Assembly (NCBI RefSeq): GCF_000143415.4
Contig: NW_003314369.1
Location: forward strand, 255,988-319,987
Direction of reading: 5' to 3'
DNA from: Selaginella moellendorffii
Taxonomy: Eukaryota > Streptophyta > Lycopodiopsida > Selaginellales > Selaginellaceae
Length of the DNA: 64,000 nucleotides
A program made the translations under genes and the position numbers. The notes beneath the pieces are model-generated. The model worked only from the letters and a program-made list of their open reading frames with translations. It searched no databases and was not told where the DNA came from. Of this stretch, positions 31,340 to 43,221 are shown piece by piece (positions within the stretch are counted from its first letter, which is position 1; each line of letters starts with the position of its first letter).

Positions 31340-33230
31340 GGGAGATGGCTAAGGCAAGGCATAAAAGAACTAAGGCAAAGACGAAAATTCCTTCGGAGCT
31401 AGAGTGTTCGGTTGAATAAAAAGCTATAGATGAGGAATCTTTGCATGAGGAGGATTCTAGTAAGGAAACTTCCACACAGGAGTTTGGTGGGGAGGTTTAG
31501 TTAGCACAAACTAATGCTCTACTAGAGACCCTTGTACGCAAGCTAAAATGTGACAAAAAGCAGAAAAAAAAGGTAAAAGATTATAAATTGTCGCGAATGT
31601 GACTTCGGGTATCGAAAGATATTTGTCGACCAGTTCTTATAGACACTCTTTCCTTACTGCCATGATGGCAAGAGGTCGGTATTGCTATACCCTTTATCAG
31701 TCCCTCTTGTGCTAGTGGAGTTAACTGGGCAATTTGAGTGTACTTAGACCGGACGAGCATAAGGACGGAATTCCTACGTGTTATTATCTAAGCATACTTA
31801 GCTCAGTAAGGAGTTCCCATCTCGTTTTGTCTTGCACTTGCTAGTGACAAGAACCCTTGCGTATTGAGACTAGTCCCTCAATATCGCTATATGATATCTT
31901 ACTGTGTCTGCTAAACACCCTCGCTATCATACCTTTTGTGTTAGTCTCATTTCAGTCCCAAATGCTATTTATGGAAAGTGTCTAGATTCGCTCATTTGGC
32001 ATATCTACGGAATGTAGAAATCGGCCTGAACACAATAGTGTTCGTCCCGTGTCCAAATTCACAATCTAGCGCCATTCTATAATTAGTAAGTTTTGAGCTT
32101 GTCCCAGAGATTAACTCCTGATACTAAGGGAGGTGGGTCTAAACCCAAGTTCTATTCCATGTTAGCTGGTGGAGTACTTATGTCCTTGCGTTAGGCCACT
32201 GGTATGCTGAAATAGCACCAGACTCTGTTTGGCTCTGTTTTGCATACTAGTCCTGGCATTGGGATGCTAGTTGCTCCAGGACTGTTCCAAGCTGCTCCGA
32301 GCTCCTGTCCCTTCGTTCCTTGGGCTGTATGCTCGGGAGTTGCTCCGTGGACCATCACTCCTTGGCTTCATGCTTGGGAATTTGGCACTGTTCCTTTGTT
32401 TAGTGGCCCAAGGCTCTGAACCTCGGGTTCCGCACCACTATCATATGGACACGTGGTATGTGACATGTGGCATGTGTCACATGGCATAAAAAGGGTTTAG
32501 GTTCTGCTTCGTGGTGTTATCCTATGGTAAACCACCATAGGATAAAGGGTAAAAACCACGTGCGCTACATAAATGTTGGTAGTGCAGAAGGTATGGACCC
32601 TTTGGCGAGGACTAAAGAGGAATTGAATAATGTTGAACAAATCAAAGTAAAATTAGTCCCTTAAGCAGTTCCTAAATACAAACCAAAAGCCCCATCAATC
32701 TTTAAGAGAGTGAATAACTATAAAATGGTGGAAGATTAGTTTTACAATATAGAGAATTAGTTTTGAGCGTTGTGGTTACCAAGCTTAGAAAATGTCTCAT
32801 GTGCAAAACCATGCTTAGTAAATAATGTTAAGTCTCAGTGGAAAATAACAACTGCTAACGAAGGACCAGTGGCCACTTGGGAAATGATGAATGTGAGGAT
32901 TTGTGTAATCTATATTCCTTTAAATGCTACTCTACACCTAAGAGATGAGTTGAGTAAACTAAAGCAGACAAGAACCATTTAAGAGTATGTGAATGGGTTT
33001 ATGGCCAAAAGGATCCTTGTCATGGACATGAGTAACATGGATGCATTCCATGCTTTCATATCAGATTTACAAACTTGGGTTCAAAGTAAGGTGATGCATT
33101 GGAACTTGACCAACTATAAGAAAACATTAGATGCATTTAGTAAGATGCATTTCAATTATAATCTGTGAAAAGGGAACACAATAAGGTCAATTCAACAAAG
33201 GAGCTAAACCAAAGGGGACGTAAAAAAAAT
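31340..33230 (+). pseudogene. Gypsy gag remains (interrupted)
   Basis: Plus-strand reading with scattered stops: a basic N-terminus (MAKARHKRTKAKTK), then after the solo-LTR insertion WEMMNVRICVIYIPLNATL and MAKRILVMDMSNMDAFHAF, which fits the retrotransposon gag capsid region. TAG/TAA codons interrupt it several times. Confidence 0.6.
31589..32569 (+). mobile_element. Solo LTR, 981 bp, with perfect 5-bp target duplication
   Basis: Starts TGTCGCGAATGTGAC and ends CGTGCGCTACA. Flanked on both sides by TAAAT, a perfect 5-bp duplication. It splits the gag remains, whose similarity resumes after it. No internal PBS or coding, hence a solo LTR left by LTR-LTR recombination. Orientation is undetermined; plus is given by default. 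Confidence 0.8.
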
Positions 33231-35035
33231 GATTGGCGTGTTAGGGCATGGAGGAGCATAGCATCCAGCACCATGGCTGCCGTGATCAGAGGTGCGGCCA
33301 GAGGAGGGAGAGCTCAAAGGGGAGAGCGCCCAATCTCCCCACAATTGCTACCGACGGTGGGGGCATCCGTCGTGAGATTCAGGGAAGAATCACTCCAGAA
33401 TCTCTTTGTTTTTTGTTTTACCCTGCTTTGTCTAGGATGGAACGTCGTCCAGCACCCAGCAGCAGTGGAGGATGAACCAAGCCCCAGCCATTTGCACCTG
33501 GAAGAGGCGCTAGAGGCTGTGGCCTCAGCATCTGACTGCCCTAGGGAGGGATGCTGAAGGGAAGAGTTGCCAACAACAAAACCCCAATCACTGGAAAGAG
33601 GACATCGCTGGGCTCTCCGGGGACAGTGAGAAGCTAGGTTCAAGTGGCACGGCAGGAAGCAGTGAGCACACTGTCAGTGATCAAACAGGCTCGAGGCAAA
33701 AATCACACCACATAGAAAGTGATTACCTTGTAGAGTGTGTTGCCGTGGATCTGCATGAAGAGGTCGTGCAGGGTACCAGGGAGATGATGATTAGGGCTCA
33801 GCACACTTGTCAACTTCTCAAAGAATTGGCAGACACACCAAAGGATATGCTGGAAAAACTAGTCTCACTAGAACAGGATGGTGGTGCACACAGAAGTAGC
33901 TTGGCCACCAAGGAGGAGCCACCAGCACCAAGTACAGTCCTTGAGCCCGGTTCAGGACGTCTTGGGAACCAATAGGAAGAAGAGGAGACATTGGACGAGG
34001 TGATCCTACCTGGAAACACAGGAGTGGTGATGCACAAGTCACTAGAGGAGGAGCTGCGCAAGAGTAGGGACAAAGTAGGAGAGCAGAAGCCTTCAAGGGC
34101 ACAAGGACCTGGGCCAGGGACGTCTCAACCAGCCTCACCACCCATGCAGCATAGTTCCCTAGTACAGCAAAGCTGTGTGTTGAACAGAGAAGTACAGGAA
34201 GTAAGTGGATTCCTAGGCTTGGGTGATCTAGCCAGTGGAGACGGACCACGTGAAGAGGTGGCCACAAGCAGAGTTCTGGACTTGAACTTCCTCACCCCCA
34301 TCACTGAGCGCACAGGACTTAGAGTGGCTCTCAACATGGGGAAGATGGAATCCAAGTAAGAACAGGAGCGGCATCACCACTAGGGCAGCAGCAGCAGCGA
34401 TGAGGGCAGCCACGGTTGTGGAGATACTAATAGGTCGTCATGCACAAGAGTCAAGGGTGGATCCAGAAGAAGAGAAGGGCTTGGAGACACCAAACAACCA
34501 GATGGGAGGGCATAGGGAATCGCCGGAGGTGCACAAGACAGAGGTAGAGGAACAGGTCTAGGGGGAAGAGGTGAGCCGCTGTCTCACTAGGGCCACAAGT
34601 GAAAGTCAGGGCCAGTCCAAGAGGGGGCCACTCAGCTAGAAGTTCGTTCACAGGTGCCTCTGGATCTGACCAACAAGGTGAGAACATCTCTGCTGGGCTC
34701 TCCAGTGAAGTCGGTGGGATCTCAACTCAAGAGTAGGACGTCTCTCAGTCATCACCTTGACTGGGAGCCCTAGCTATTGGTGCTGCAACAATGTATGCCA
34801 CACTAGACAGAACAATGGGACCCCCAAACCTTTGTGAAGGCTTTGCAAGATGCCACTCAGGACGAAGTTCAACTCCACCAAGACATACTCACTGCAGAAG
34901 TATGGCACTAGGAGACGCACCCCAAGGGAGAAGACCGAACTCTTGGCCCTCCTCTCAAGGAGGCCCTCGATCTTGCGACAGAGGCACTAGTGACACCAAG
35001 AGCACACAAACAGCCAGGAGTCCCACCAAACTAAG

Positions 35036-35437
35036 GTGCAAGAGGAAGTGACAAGCACGTGGAAGAAACAAGAGGAGCAGGAATTGGATCAACAAAGGGA
35101 CCAAGACAAGGAGATCCTAGAAGCCAGCGAACAGGTAGAGACACAAAAGGAGGAATTAATTCTGGGCAAAAGAGAGAAGCCACTGGCGCTACTGTTGGAA
35201 GAGCAGGAGGAGGAGATGAAGCGAATGGGACAGGAGAGGGAAAGAGAGGCCAAAAAGAACAAGATGGAGAAAAAGAAAGAATGCAAGGAGGCGCGCAGGA
35301 AATTAAAGTCCCAAAGTAGCTCAAAGGAGGCCCTCGCATGGGCAAAGGAGGTGGAGGAGTTCCTCCACGAGGAGGAAATGCACTCTGAAGAGGACCAAGG
35401 ACAGCAGAAGAATAGCGCAGCAAAAGGAAAAGCATAG
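35036..35437 (+). CDS. LINE 5' region: charged coiled-coil frame
   Basis: A 133-codon frame, Glu/Lys/Gln-rich (EEEMKRMGQEREREAKKNK), very likely coiled coil. It lies upstream of ORF1 in the LINE, separated by stops. It could be a decayed N-terminal part of ORF1. Confidence 0.4.
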   Translation: MQEEVTSTWKKQEEQELDQQRDQDKEILEASEQVETQKEELILGKREKPLALLLEEQEEEMKRMGQEREREAKKNKMEKKKECKEARRKLKSQSSSKEALAWAKEVEEFLHEEEMHSEEDQGQQKNSAAKGKA

Positions 35438-35709
35438 GGAGCCTCGACAGGACGTGGCTGGGAAAAGGTGGAAGACAAGTGTCAGACTGCACCACGCCAA
35501 AGCCCGGAGGACCCAGGAGAGCAAGGTGACTTGGGAAGTGAGCAGGAACAAGAAGCTACTCCACACAAGGAAAGGTGGTAAAGGAAATCCTGCACACAGA
35601 AGCCTCTAAGACAGAGCCTCGCACTGGAGATTCAGGGAAACAAGTTGGAACAGCGCTAGATGCCAAGGTGACAGCAAAGGCACTCAAGCTGGGTGAGACA
35701 CTCAGCTAG

Positions 35710-36378
35710 GTGGCGGCCAGAGAGGAAGAACTACACCATAGGGCAATGATTGCAGTATTCAAGGGGAAGTTTCCCACTGGCCGCATGGCCATGGACTGGT
35801 TGAATGCTACGTTGGAGCAGGGGATTACAATCAAGAACCTACTCCCACACGGACGTGGATGCTACACAATGGTGTTTGAGACGGAGGAGGCGCAAGCTCG
35901 GGCAGAGGTGCTACATGGACTCATCGATGGTAGCTGGGCGGTGTCCTTTCACCTGTGGATTCCAAGGTTCACGGTAGATGACCATGCACGCCTGAAGGGG
36001 GGAAGTGTCCCACTTAACATGGCGTTGTGGGACATCCCAATGGAGATGAGGATCAAAGAGGTGATAAGGGAGCTTGTCGAGGGAAGCATCGGGCAAATTG
36101 CCTCGGGCCTAGACACTGTGGATGTAGAGGGCATCTTGGGCCCTATCAGACTTAAGGTCTTTGTCTCGTCCCCAGCAGAGCTCCCTACGGAGATAGCAGT
36201 CCTGGGACAGTACGTTCATATACAGGTGGAAAACGCAGCACCACGCTATGGTTTTTGCCTACAGTCCGGGCATAGCAAGAACGCGTGCAAGACTAAACGT
36301 CCCAAGCTTGCTCTAGGACATCCCTTTGAACTCCTAGAGGCTGTGGAGAAGCAACTAAATCAGCATCCTCTAGAGTAG
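35710..36378 (+). CDS. LINE ORF1 (DUF4283-type RNA-binding protein with zinc knuckle)
   Basis: A 222-codon frame. The N-terminal part (IAVFKGKFPTGRMAMDWL, then LLPHGRGCYTMVFETEEAQ and WIPRF) matches the DUF4283 fold of plant LINE ORF1 proteins. The end (RYGFCLQSGHSKNACK) is a CCHC knuckle degenerate at the second Cys. Role: binds element RNA for retrotransposition. It is the longest clean frame in the LINE; whether it starts at this ATG is not certain. Confidence 0.7.
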   Translation: MAAREEELHHRAMIAVFKGKFPTGRMAMDWLNATLEQGITIKNLLPHGRGCYTMVFETEEAQARAEVLHGLIDGSWAVSFHLWIPRFTVDDHARLKGGSVPLNMALWDIPMEMRIKEVIRELVEGSIGQIASGLDTVDVEGILGPIRLKVFVSSPAELPTEIAVLGQYVHIQVENAAPRYGFCLQSGHSKNACKTKRPKLALGHPFELLEAVEKQLNQHPLE

Positions 36379-36791
36379 GCTCCACACATCTGGTTGCCAA
36401 GCACACCACCTTTCTTTGGACCTGATTCACGGCCCAGAATGTTCAAGAGCCCGATTGCTGAAAAAGATGGTGAAGGTTTTCAGCAGGTTCTTCCTCGAAC
36501 GGTGAACATGGCAGTCAGATGGATCCCACCCAGGAGAGAACTGACAACCACAGAGGCGGGAGACTGGCTGATGTACCGAGGGCACACGGCTTTCCCAAAG
36601 GTCATCACGCTTGGTGATTACCAGACCCAAATGGAACACGCCATCACGGAGTGGACAGGATTTTCAGAATACGCAGTGCGGGGCTTCTCCTGGACCAAGT
36701 GCAAGGGGAGGCTCACTGCAGTATGGACCATCTCCTCGGAATGGAGGGCTAGGCCTAGCAGCATGGTTTTCTCCTAGAAATATGTTGCCCC

Positions 36792-37043
36792 ATGACTATG
36801 CTCACAGTGCTCACGTGGAACTGTCGGGGACTTAGCTCCGACGACAGCAGACTCAACAAGATAGTGCAGCTCAAGTCCCACATCGGGGAGATTGGCTTAG
36901 AGGGGAGGATCGACATACTGTGCATCCAAGAGCACAAGATAGTGAAGGCTCCCGACTTCAACCTGGGCATGTGCGGGAGAATTTGGTGGAATCCGGCCAC
37001 GCAAGCGAGCCATGGGAGGAGGACCCACGGTGGCTCTTCGTAG
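36792..37043 (+). pseudogene. LINE ORF2 endonuclease fragment (APE-type)
   Basis: Begins TMLTVLTWNCRGLSS, the conserved first strand and Asn of the AP-endonuclease-like domain, and continues to DILCIQEHKI with the metal-binding Glu. It stops after 83 codons. The remaining endonuclease and the RT are missing. Confidence 0.75.
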
Positions 37044-37186
37044 AAGGACCGACGCAGGTAGTGAGAGGGGGCAACTTCGTCTAGAGCCTTCATCGACTGT
37101 GGAGAGCCTTTCCACTGGAGCAAACACCACCGACCAAGGCTGAGGAGTGGCTTAACCAACCTCTGTTCTTCAACACACTGTTCAAA

Positions 37187-38722
37187 ATGGGAGGTGTGAC
37201 ATTGGGACGAGAGACAAACCACATGATCTGGAGGAAAATGCATGCAAACAGATTCCGGACAATGAAGCAACTAGTGGGAGTGATTGATAGAGATTGGTGG
37301 CGAACAAGGAGAAGGACTCAAGTGTTTGGACCTTGGAAGCGACGTAACATCCTGCTGGATGTTCTGTGACTCCTCCAAGTGGTGAACAACACGAAAGCAG
37401 GGATGAAGTGGCCAAGAAGATGCCTTCAAGCAGGGGACTTTGTGGCGATCCAGCAGCAAACAGAGTGGGAGGAACACGATGTTGTGCGACGTCCGCTGGG
37501 GACGTGGACTCGAGCATTCACCGCGCCTACACCAGTATGGGAAGAAGGGGACGTTGAGGTGTGGTTCATCACCGCACCAGAGCACAACATAGGACTGCTG
37601 TTTTGCATCACGAGAGGAGACACGCTTCTCCTGATGGGTGAGAAACAAGAGATGCCAGATGTCACGGACGATGAGGTACATGGGAGGATTTGTGTGCTTA
37701 GGCAATCACCCAAGAGGCTGGACATGGTGGACTCAGAAGACCTACTGGAGGGCGATGGATCACTGATATGGTGGCGACAGCAGCTACTAGAAGATTTGGA
37801 CTGGGACCCGGCCGCATGGCGATGAGGGACGGGAAGCTTTTTCTCCTATGTAGTCAAGGAAGCGCGGAATGGCCTATTGACATCGCGAGAGGAGGCAAGA
37901 GAAAAGATTCCAAAGCTGTGGCAGAAGTGGATAGCACAGGGGGTCGATGCGGAGCAAGTGGTGGACAACACGATTCACTTTTGGAAGTTGCCTATGCAGG
38001 AAAAAGTGAAAGTTACCTCATGGTTGATAGTGAACAACAGGCTTCTAGTTGTACAGCGATTCCAGGACAATGCGAGTCGCAGGTGCAGGGAGTGTGGCGA
38101 AATCGAGACAGTCAAGCATGTGCTGTGGGAGTGTGACACTGCAAAGGAGGTGTGGCGCCAGATTATTAAGGCAGGGAAGGAGCTAGGCGTGACATAGGAT
38201 TTCGAGGCCTGCAGTGGGGACGTGCTCCACTGGTTCGAGGAAGCGAGGGGTCTTGCCTAGGGCCCAGCCTTGCGACACATCAGGTGCAGAGGACGACATG
38301 GCTAGGGGATTCAAGTCCGGTGGGACACAACCGGGGTGGAGGTAGGAGTCCCCGTGTGGGAGGCACTTGGCCAAGCTCGATGGGAGATATGGCATGCGAC
38401 AGGAGTCCAAGCCCTTTGGGAAGCACGTAACCGAGCGCACTTCAATGGGACACACAGAGTATCACAGGTACTAGTAGAGTGGTGGAGACTTACACTGGTG
38501 GCAATACAGCTTCACCATGCTATCCTCCGAGACAGGGGGAAGCTCGAGAGGCTCAAGGAGTGGCAGAAAGCATGGCTACTATGTTTTGGTAGAGGAGACC
38601 ACAAGGATGTTCGTTGGAGATGGTGCCCCCCGGAGTCAATCTTGTGGTCAGCACAAAGGGGGGATGTGGATCTAGACACGATACGATGGAGACAATCGCA
38701 GCCACTTTTATTGCAAGCCTAG
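37187..38722 (+). pseudogene. LINE ORF2 C-terminal fragment with zf-RVT motif
   Basis: Successive open pieces in shifting frames (37187-37369, 37379-37825, 37877-38197, 38336-38722). The third contains MQEKVKVTSWLIVNNRL and CRECGEIETVKHVLWECDTA, the zinc-binding zf-RVT motif found after RT in plant LINEs. The last resembles the RNase-H-distal tail. Confidence 0.65.
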
Positions 38723-39131
38723 TCTCACTTTAGATGAGGGAGATCCCACTAGGTAGCATGAGATTCGGGCAGCATGCCCGGTTTTTGTATTAGTCCCTAC
38801 AGGACATTGGGGAATGTACATACACGTTTCACCAAACTAAAAGGGACATATGGCAAAAGGAAATTCAAGAACAGTTTCTCTAAAAATGAGTCTTTAGTGT
38901 TTTGGAAAGGCAGATTTAGTGGCTAAAGAGCAAGTATGTGGGGGAGTCAGGAGAAAAGGGACAAATACACTAATAAAAAAATGAAGTTTACTAGCAATAT
39001 GGGAAACAACATATATTTCAATTGCGATGAAGCGGGACACTTCTTAAGAGAATGTCCCTACCCAAAGAAGGCCAAAGTCAATATGACTATTAAATTGGGT
39101 GAAATTTAAATTGAGATATGTGATCCAGTCC

Positions 39132-39231
39132 NNNNNNNNNNNNNNNNNNNNNNNNNNNNNNNNNNNNNNNNNNNNNNNNNNNNNNNNNNNNNNNNNNNNN
39201 NNNNNNNNNNNNNNNNNNNNNNNNNNNNNNN
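39132..39231. other. Assembly gap (100 N)
   Basis: Exactly 100 undetermined bases, a conventional scaffold gap of unknown true size. It lies inside Gypsy gag/pol between the zinc knuckle and the protease/RT region. Confidence 0.99.
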
Positions 39232-39239
39232 GGATTTAA

Positions 39240-41513
39240 CGTGATTTTCAGGATGGATTGGTTCAATCAATTTATAGTATCTTTACATGGACAAGATAGA
39301 AACTTTATGGTATTGGCAAATGCCTGAGGAGAACGATCCAAAGTGGAGGCCCAGAATCTAAAAGTATAGCAATGTAAGGCTAAAGACTCTTGTTTGAACA
39401 AACTCACTAAAAGAACCAAGGCAATATTTTTGTGTTTACTCTCAATGGGAAGTGACAAAAAGATAGAAATAGAGGAAATACCTTTAGTGATATAGTAGGT
39501 GTTAAACCAATTTTGAGATACTATGCCGGAGGAGTTACTAGTAGAGCTATCCCCCACGTGACCAATAGAACATAAGATCAAGTTAGCCAAGGGTGCTAAT
39601 GCAATGGTTTATCCCCCATATTAGTTGAATGAAAAGGAACTTGAGGAGCTCTAGAGAAGTTAATGGATAAAGGGTATATTAGGTTGAGGAAATTGCCATA
39701 TAAAGCGTCGGTGTTATTTGTGAAAAAGAAAAATGGCTTTATAAATTATTGGTTGCTTAATAAATATACAAAGAAGAACAAGTACCCTTTATCAAGGATT
39801 AAGGACTTGTTCGATAGGTTAGGAAAGACAAAATACTTCTCAAGAATTAACCTAACGTTAAAATACTACTAAATTAGGGTAGCAGAGGAAGATGTCAAAA
39901 AGACAAATTATTAGATAAGGTATGAAAGCTTTGAATTTTTAGTGATGCCTTTAGGCTATGCAATGCACCAGCAATGTTCTCGGCACTAATGAACTACATC
40001 TTTGTGCCATATCTGGTCATTTTGTGGTTGTCTACATTAATGACATCCTGATCTATAGCAAAACGCTAAAGGAGCATGCCAAACACTTAACGAATGTGTT
40101 TAAAAAACTAAGGGAACACAAGTTATATGCTAAAGAGGGCAAATGTGACTTTACTCAATAAGAGGTAAAGTTTCTCGGGCATATGCTAGGCAAGGACGAG
40201 TTCAAGGTGGACTCTGAAAAGGTCCAAGCAATTTAGAAATGAGAACGACCATTGAATGTATACGAGTTAAGGGCATTCTTGGGGCTATACAATTACTATC
40301 AAAAGTTTATTAAACACTATTCGAAAGTAATTTTTCTTTTAACAGATCAAATGTTAAAAAAGAAGATGGTATAGATAGCAAAATGCGAGGTGACATTTGT
40401 CCACCTCAAAGGGAAATTGAAAAAGACTTCCATGTTAACATTACTAAACTTTGGTAAAGACTTTGAGATAGAAACGAATGCTTTAGACTTTGCATTGGGT
40501 GTAGTTTTGAAATAAGATAACCACCCAGTGGTATTCTTCTTGAAGAAGTTAAACAAAGCTTATTAAAAGTGGTTTGCTCATGAAAAGGAACTGTATACGG
40601 TGGTTAAAGCACTCAAGGAGTGGTGATATTACCTTAGGAGGCACTTCAAAGTTTACACGGATAATGTGGCAACAAAACACCCCTTCCCACAACCCAGCTT
40701 GCGAGGAAAATAAAGTCGATGGGCCAATGCTTTGGCTGAGTTTGATTACAAGATTTTGTATAAATCTGGGAAGAACAACATCATAGCAAATGCTCTAAGT
40801 CAGAAAACAAGCTTGAAGTTAGCGATATCCAATGCAATAACAACCTTTTGAGATGATGTGCGGACAACATATGAAAATGATGGTTTACAAAATAAAGTGT
40901 TGCTAAAGAACCAAGAGGCATAGGATGCTCACCAAGAGGCAAGCTGCATACGAAAGAGAAAACAAGTTATGTGGAACGCAATAGATTTATCTATTATAAA
41001 TAGATAAAAATATATATTCCACAAGGGGAACTAAAGAAGGTAACCTTAGAAAAGTGTCATAACAAACCTTTTGCAAGAAACAGCAGAGCGCCCAAGATGA
41101 TGGGTTTACTCAAAATAAAGTATTACTAGCCAAATATGGCTAAGGATGTCCAGGATTATGTAAAGACATGTCTAACATACCAGTAGGTCAAAGTTATGAC
41201 TAAGGTTAGTAGGAGCTTAATTTTGGACCATCTATGGAAATGTTTTATGATGGACTTCATCACGGGACTCCCCTAAGTTAGGGGTTTGATGCAATATTTG
41301 TGGTGGTGGACCGATTTTCAAAGATGGCACATTTCATACTCACCATAACAGAAGTGGATGTGAAAGGTATGGCAAACCTATTCTTTGAATAAGTAGTTCG
41401 AGTGTGGGGAAGGCCAAAAGAAATTATCTCAGATCGAAATAAGATCTTCACTAGTAGATTCTAGAAAACTCTCTTAAAACAGTATTGCACAAAGTTGAAA
41501 TTCAACATACACT
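39240..41513 (+). pseudogene. Gypsy pol remains: reverse transcriptase, RNase H, integrase N-part
   Basis: Degenerate frame with motifs [14 protein letters not shown] and VLFVKKKNG (RT start), VVVYINDILIYSK (in place of the catalytic YxDDILVYS, with the first Asp as Asn), FLGHMLGKDEF, ELRAFLGLYNYYQKFI, then RNase H (HEKELYTVVKALKEW, YYLRRHFKVYTDN) and integrase (VVDRFSKMAHFI, IISDRN). Order RT-RH-INT is Gypsy-type. Many in-frame stops make it inactive. It is cut at 41513 by the opposite-strand LTR element and resumes at 49661. Confidence 0.8.
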
Positions 41514-43221
41514 TGTAAGCGACTAAATTTTCCATTCTACTTTAGTCACTTAACCACACCTCCGACCACTTAGAGAAGTCTCAATCACAACCTCCATAAG
41601 TCCATTTCAGGACTTGGGACTTGCTAGCCTCGAGAATGGCATCCATGCCACTCAACATTTGCACTTGGTCCAAGTGCTCCACGTGTCCGATCCCATGATC
41701 GACACTCAAAAGTACTACCGACATGGCAGCCTGTTACGCTAAGGCCATGCCCAATCACCTTTGCCACACTGGTAGTCCAATACCACTTGTATCACAGTCT
41801 TGGGTCTTCAAGACTAGGCAAACCATCCATGAGTGGTCATCTCGGATCCACTCCTTAGCATCCTTAGGATGCCCACCGACATGGGGAATAGCCTTCCCCA
41901 ATATCCCTCTGTCAATCCCCACTAAGTCCCTTTCTGCCCCTGGCCGTGTTTGCCAACACTGCCACTGGATCGAGGCCCACAGGCCCGACCACTAAGTCCC
42001 ACGGTCCTCTGGGACTTCCTCACCACACGACTGTGTCCTTGGTCACTACCCCAGAGGACTACTCCTCTTCCTTTCCACAGTCTGGGCCTTTGGGACAACA
42101 TTTCGGAACACCGTGGCCTTACGCGAGCCACCTGGGTACTCTCCCCGCCTTCCGCCCTTGGGTGCTCTAGCCATGGGCTTAGAGCGAGGTTCCGTTGAGC
42201 CACGCCTGGTATCCAAGTAGGTAGTGCCACCCACACTTGGACTGGGAGCATCGGCCAGTCGATCTCCCAGGGGAACTAGAGTTGGCTCTTGAACACTTCA
42301 CCAAGCTACCCCGCTTGTCGGTTCGTGTTCACTCTAGTCTTGGACTTCCCAGTGGTCAGCTCATCACCCAACACTGGGTCTGGCCTTTCCTGGCCAAACT
42401 GGCTCCACTGGGCTCCAACCCCCACACTCTCCCTACTATACTTTTGGAACCCCCCGCAGCCCCCCCCCCCCCTGGGGGACGATCACTTTGGGCTTTCACC
42501 CAACTGCCTGTATTAGTATTCAGACTCGGACTCGGGCTCAAACTCGGACTCGGACTCGGTCTCGGTCCCGGTTTTGGACTCGGTCTCGGTTCCATCTCGG
42601 ACTCCATCTCGGACTTCATCTCGGGTCCATCTCGGACTCCATCTCGGACTCCATCTCGGGTCCATCTCGGACTCCATCTCGGACTCCATCTCGGGTCCAT
42701 CTCGGACTCCATCTCGGACTCCATCTCGGGTCCATCTCGGACTCCATCTCGGACTCCATCTCGGGTCCATCTCGGACTCCATCTCGGACTCCATCTCGGA
42801 CTCCATCTCGGGTCCATCTCGGACTCCATCTCGGACTCCACTTCGGGTCCATCTCGGACTCCATCTCGGACTCCATATCGGACTCCACTTCGGGTCCATC
42901 TCAGACTCCATATCGGACTCCACTTCGGGTCCATCTCGACCTCCACTTCGGACTCCACTTCAGACTCTATATCGGACTCCATATTGGACTCCACTTCAGG
43001 TCCATCTCGGACTCCACTTCGGGTCCATCTCGGACTCCAACTCGGGTCCGCCTCGTGCTTGCTCCTCGAGCACTTTGTTGGGAGTTCCACTCCCGCTCTC
43101 GACCTTCCAAGTCGGAGCTTTTAGTCCAAACGTGTTATGCTCGTTTGGCTTTTGCTTCGGCCACTACCACGTGTCACCCTTTCTGGCTCCACTTTGGGGC
43201 CTAGGGATTTTGTGTCTCACA
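41514..43221 (-). repeat. 3' LTR (left) of the 8.1-kb element
   Basis: 1,708-bp direct repeat of 47914-49660 with few differences, mostly in the minisatellite length. Begins TGTAAGCGACTAAATT and ends TTTTGTGTCTCACA on the plus strand. Confidence 0.9.
42530..43055. repeat. LTR minisatellite (35-bp higher-order period)
   Basis: Tandem TCTCGGACTCCA (12 bp) and TCTCGGGTCCA (11 bp) units in a mostly 12+12+11 order, decaying to TCTCGACCTCCA-type variants at the right. Because 35 is not a multiple of three, all frames stay open on both strands. Confidence 0.9.

Larger units (their letters stand above)
33232..38840 (+). mobile_element. Non-LTR retrotransposon (LINE), internally deleted
   Basis: Inserted in the gag region of the Gypsy element. 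Order: a long coiled-coil/low-complexity 5' part, ORF1 (35710-36378), endonuclease start (36792-37043), then a jump to the C-terminal region of ORF2 ending with a zf-RVT motif (about 38087-38150). The YxDD reverse transcriptase core is absent, so a deletion of roughly two kilobases is likely. Borders are estimated from where gag similarity stops and restarts. Confidence 0.75.

Noticed and set aside
42530-43055. Regular short repeats resembling a CRISPR array
   Set aside because: Units are contiguous without unique spacers, 11-12 bp long, in eukaryotic LTR DNA with no cas genes.
42237-43204. Several long overlapping frames (up to 295 codons) on both strands
   Set aside because: They are produced by the 35-bp-period minisatellite in the LTR, which cycles through frames without stops. 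The same occurs at 48855-49705.
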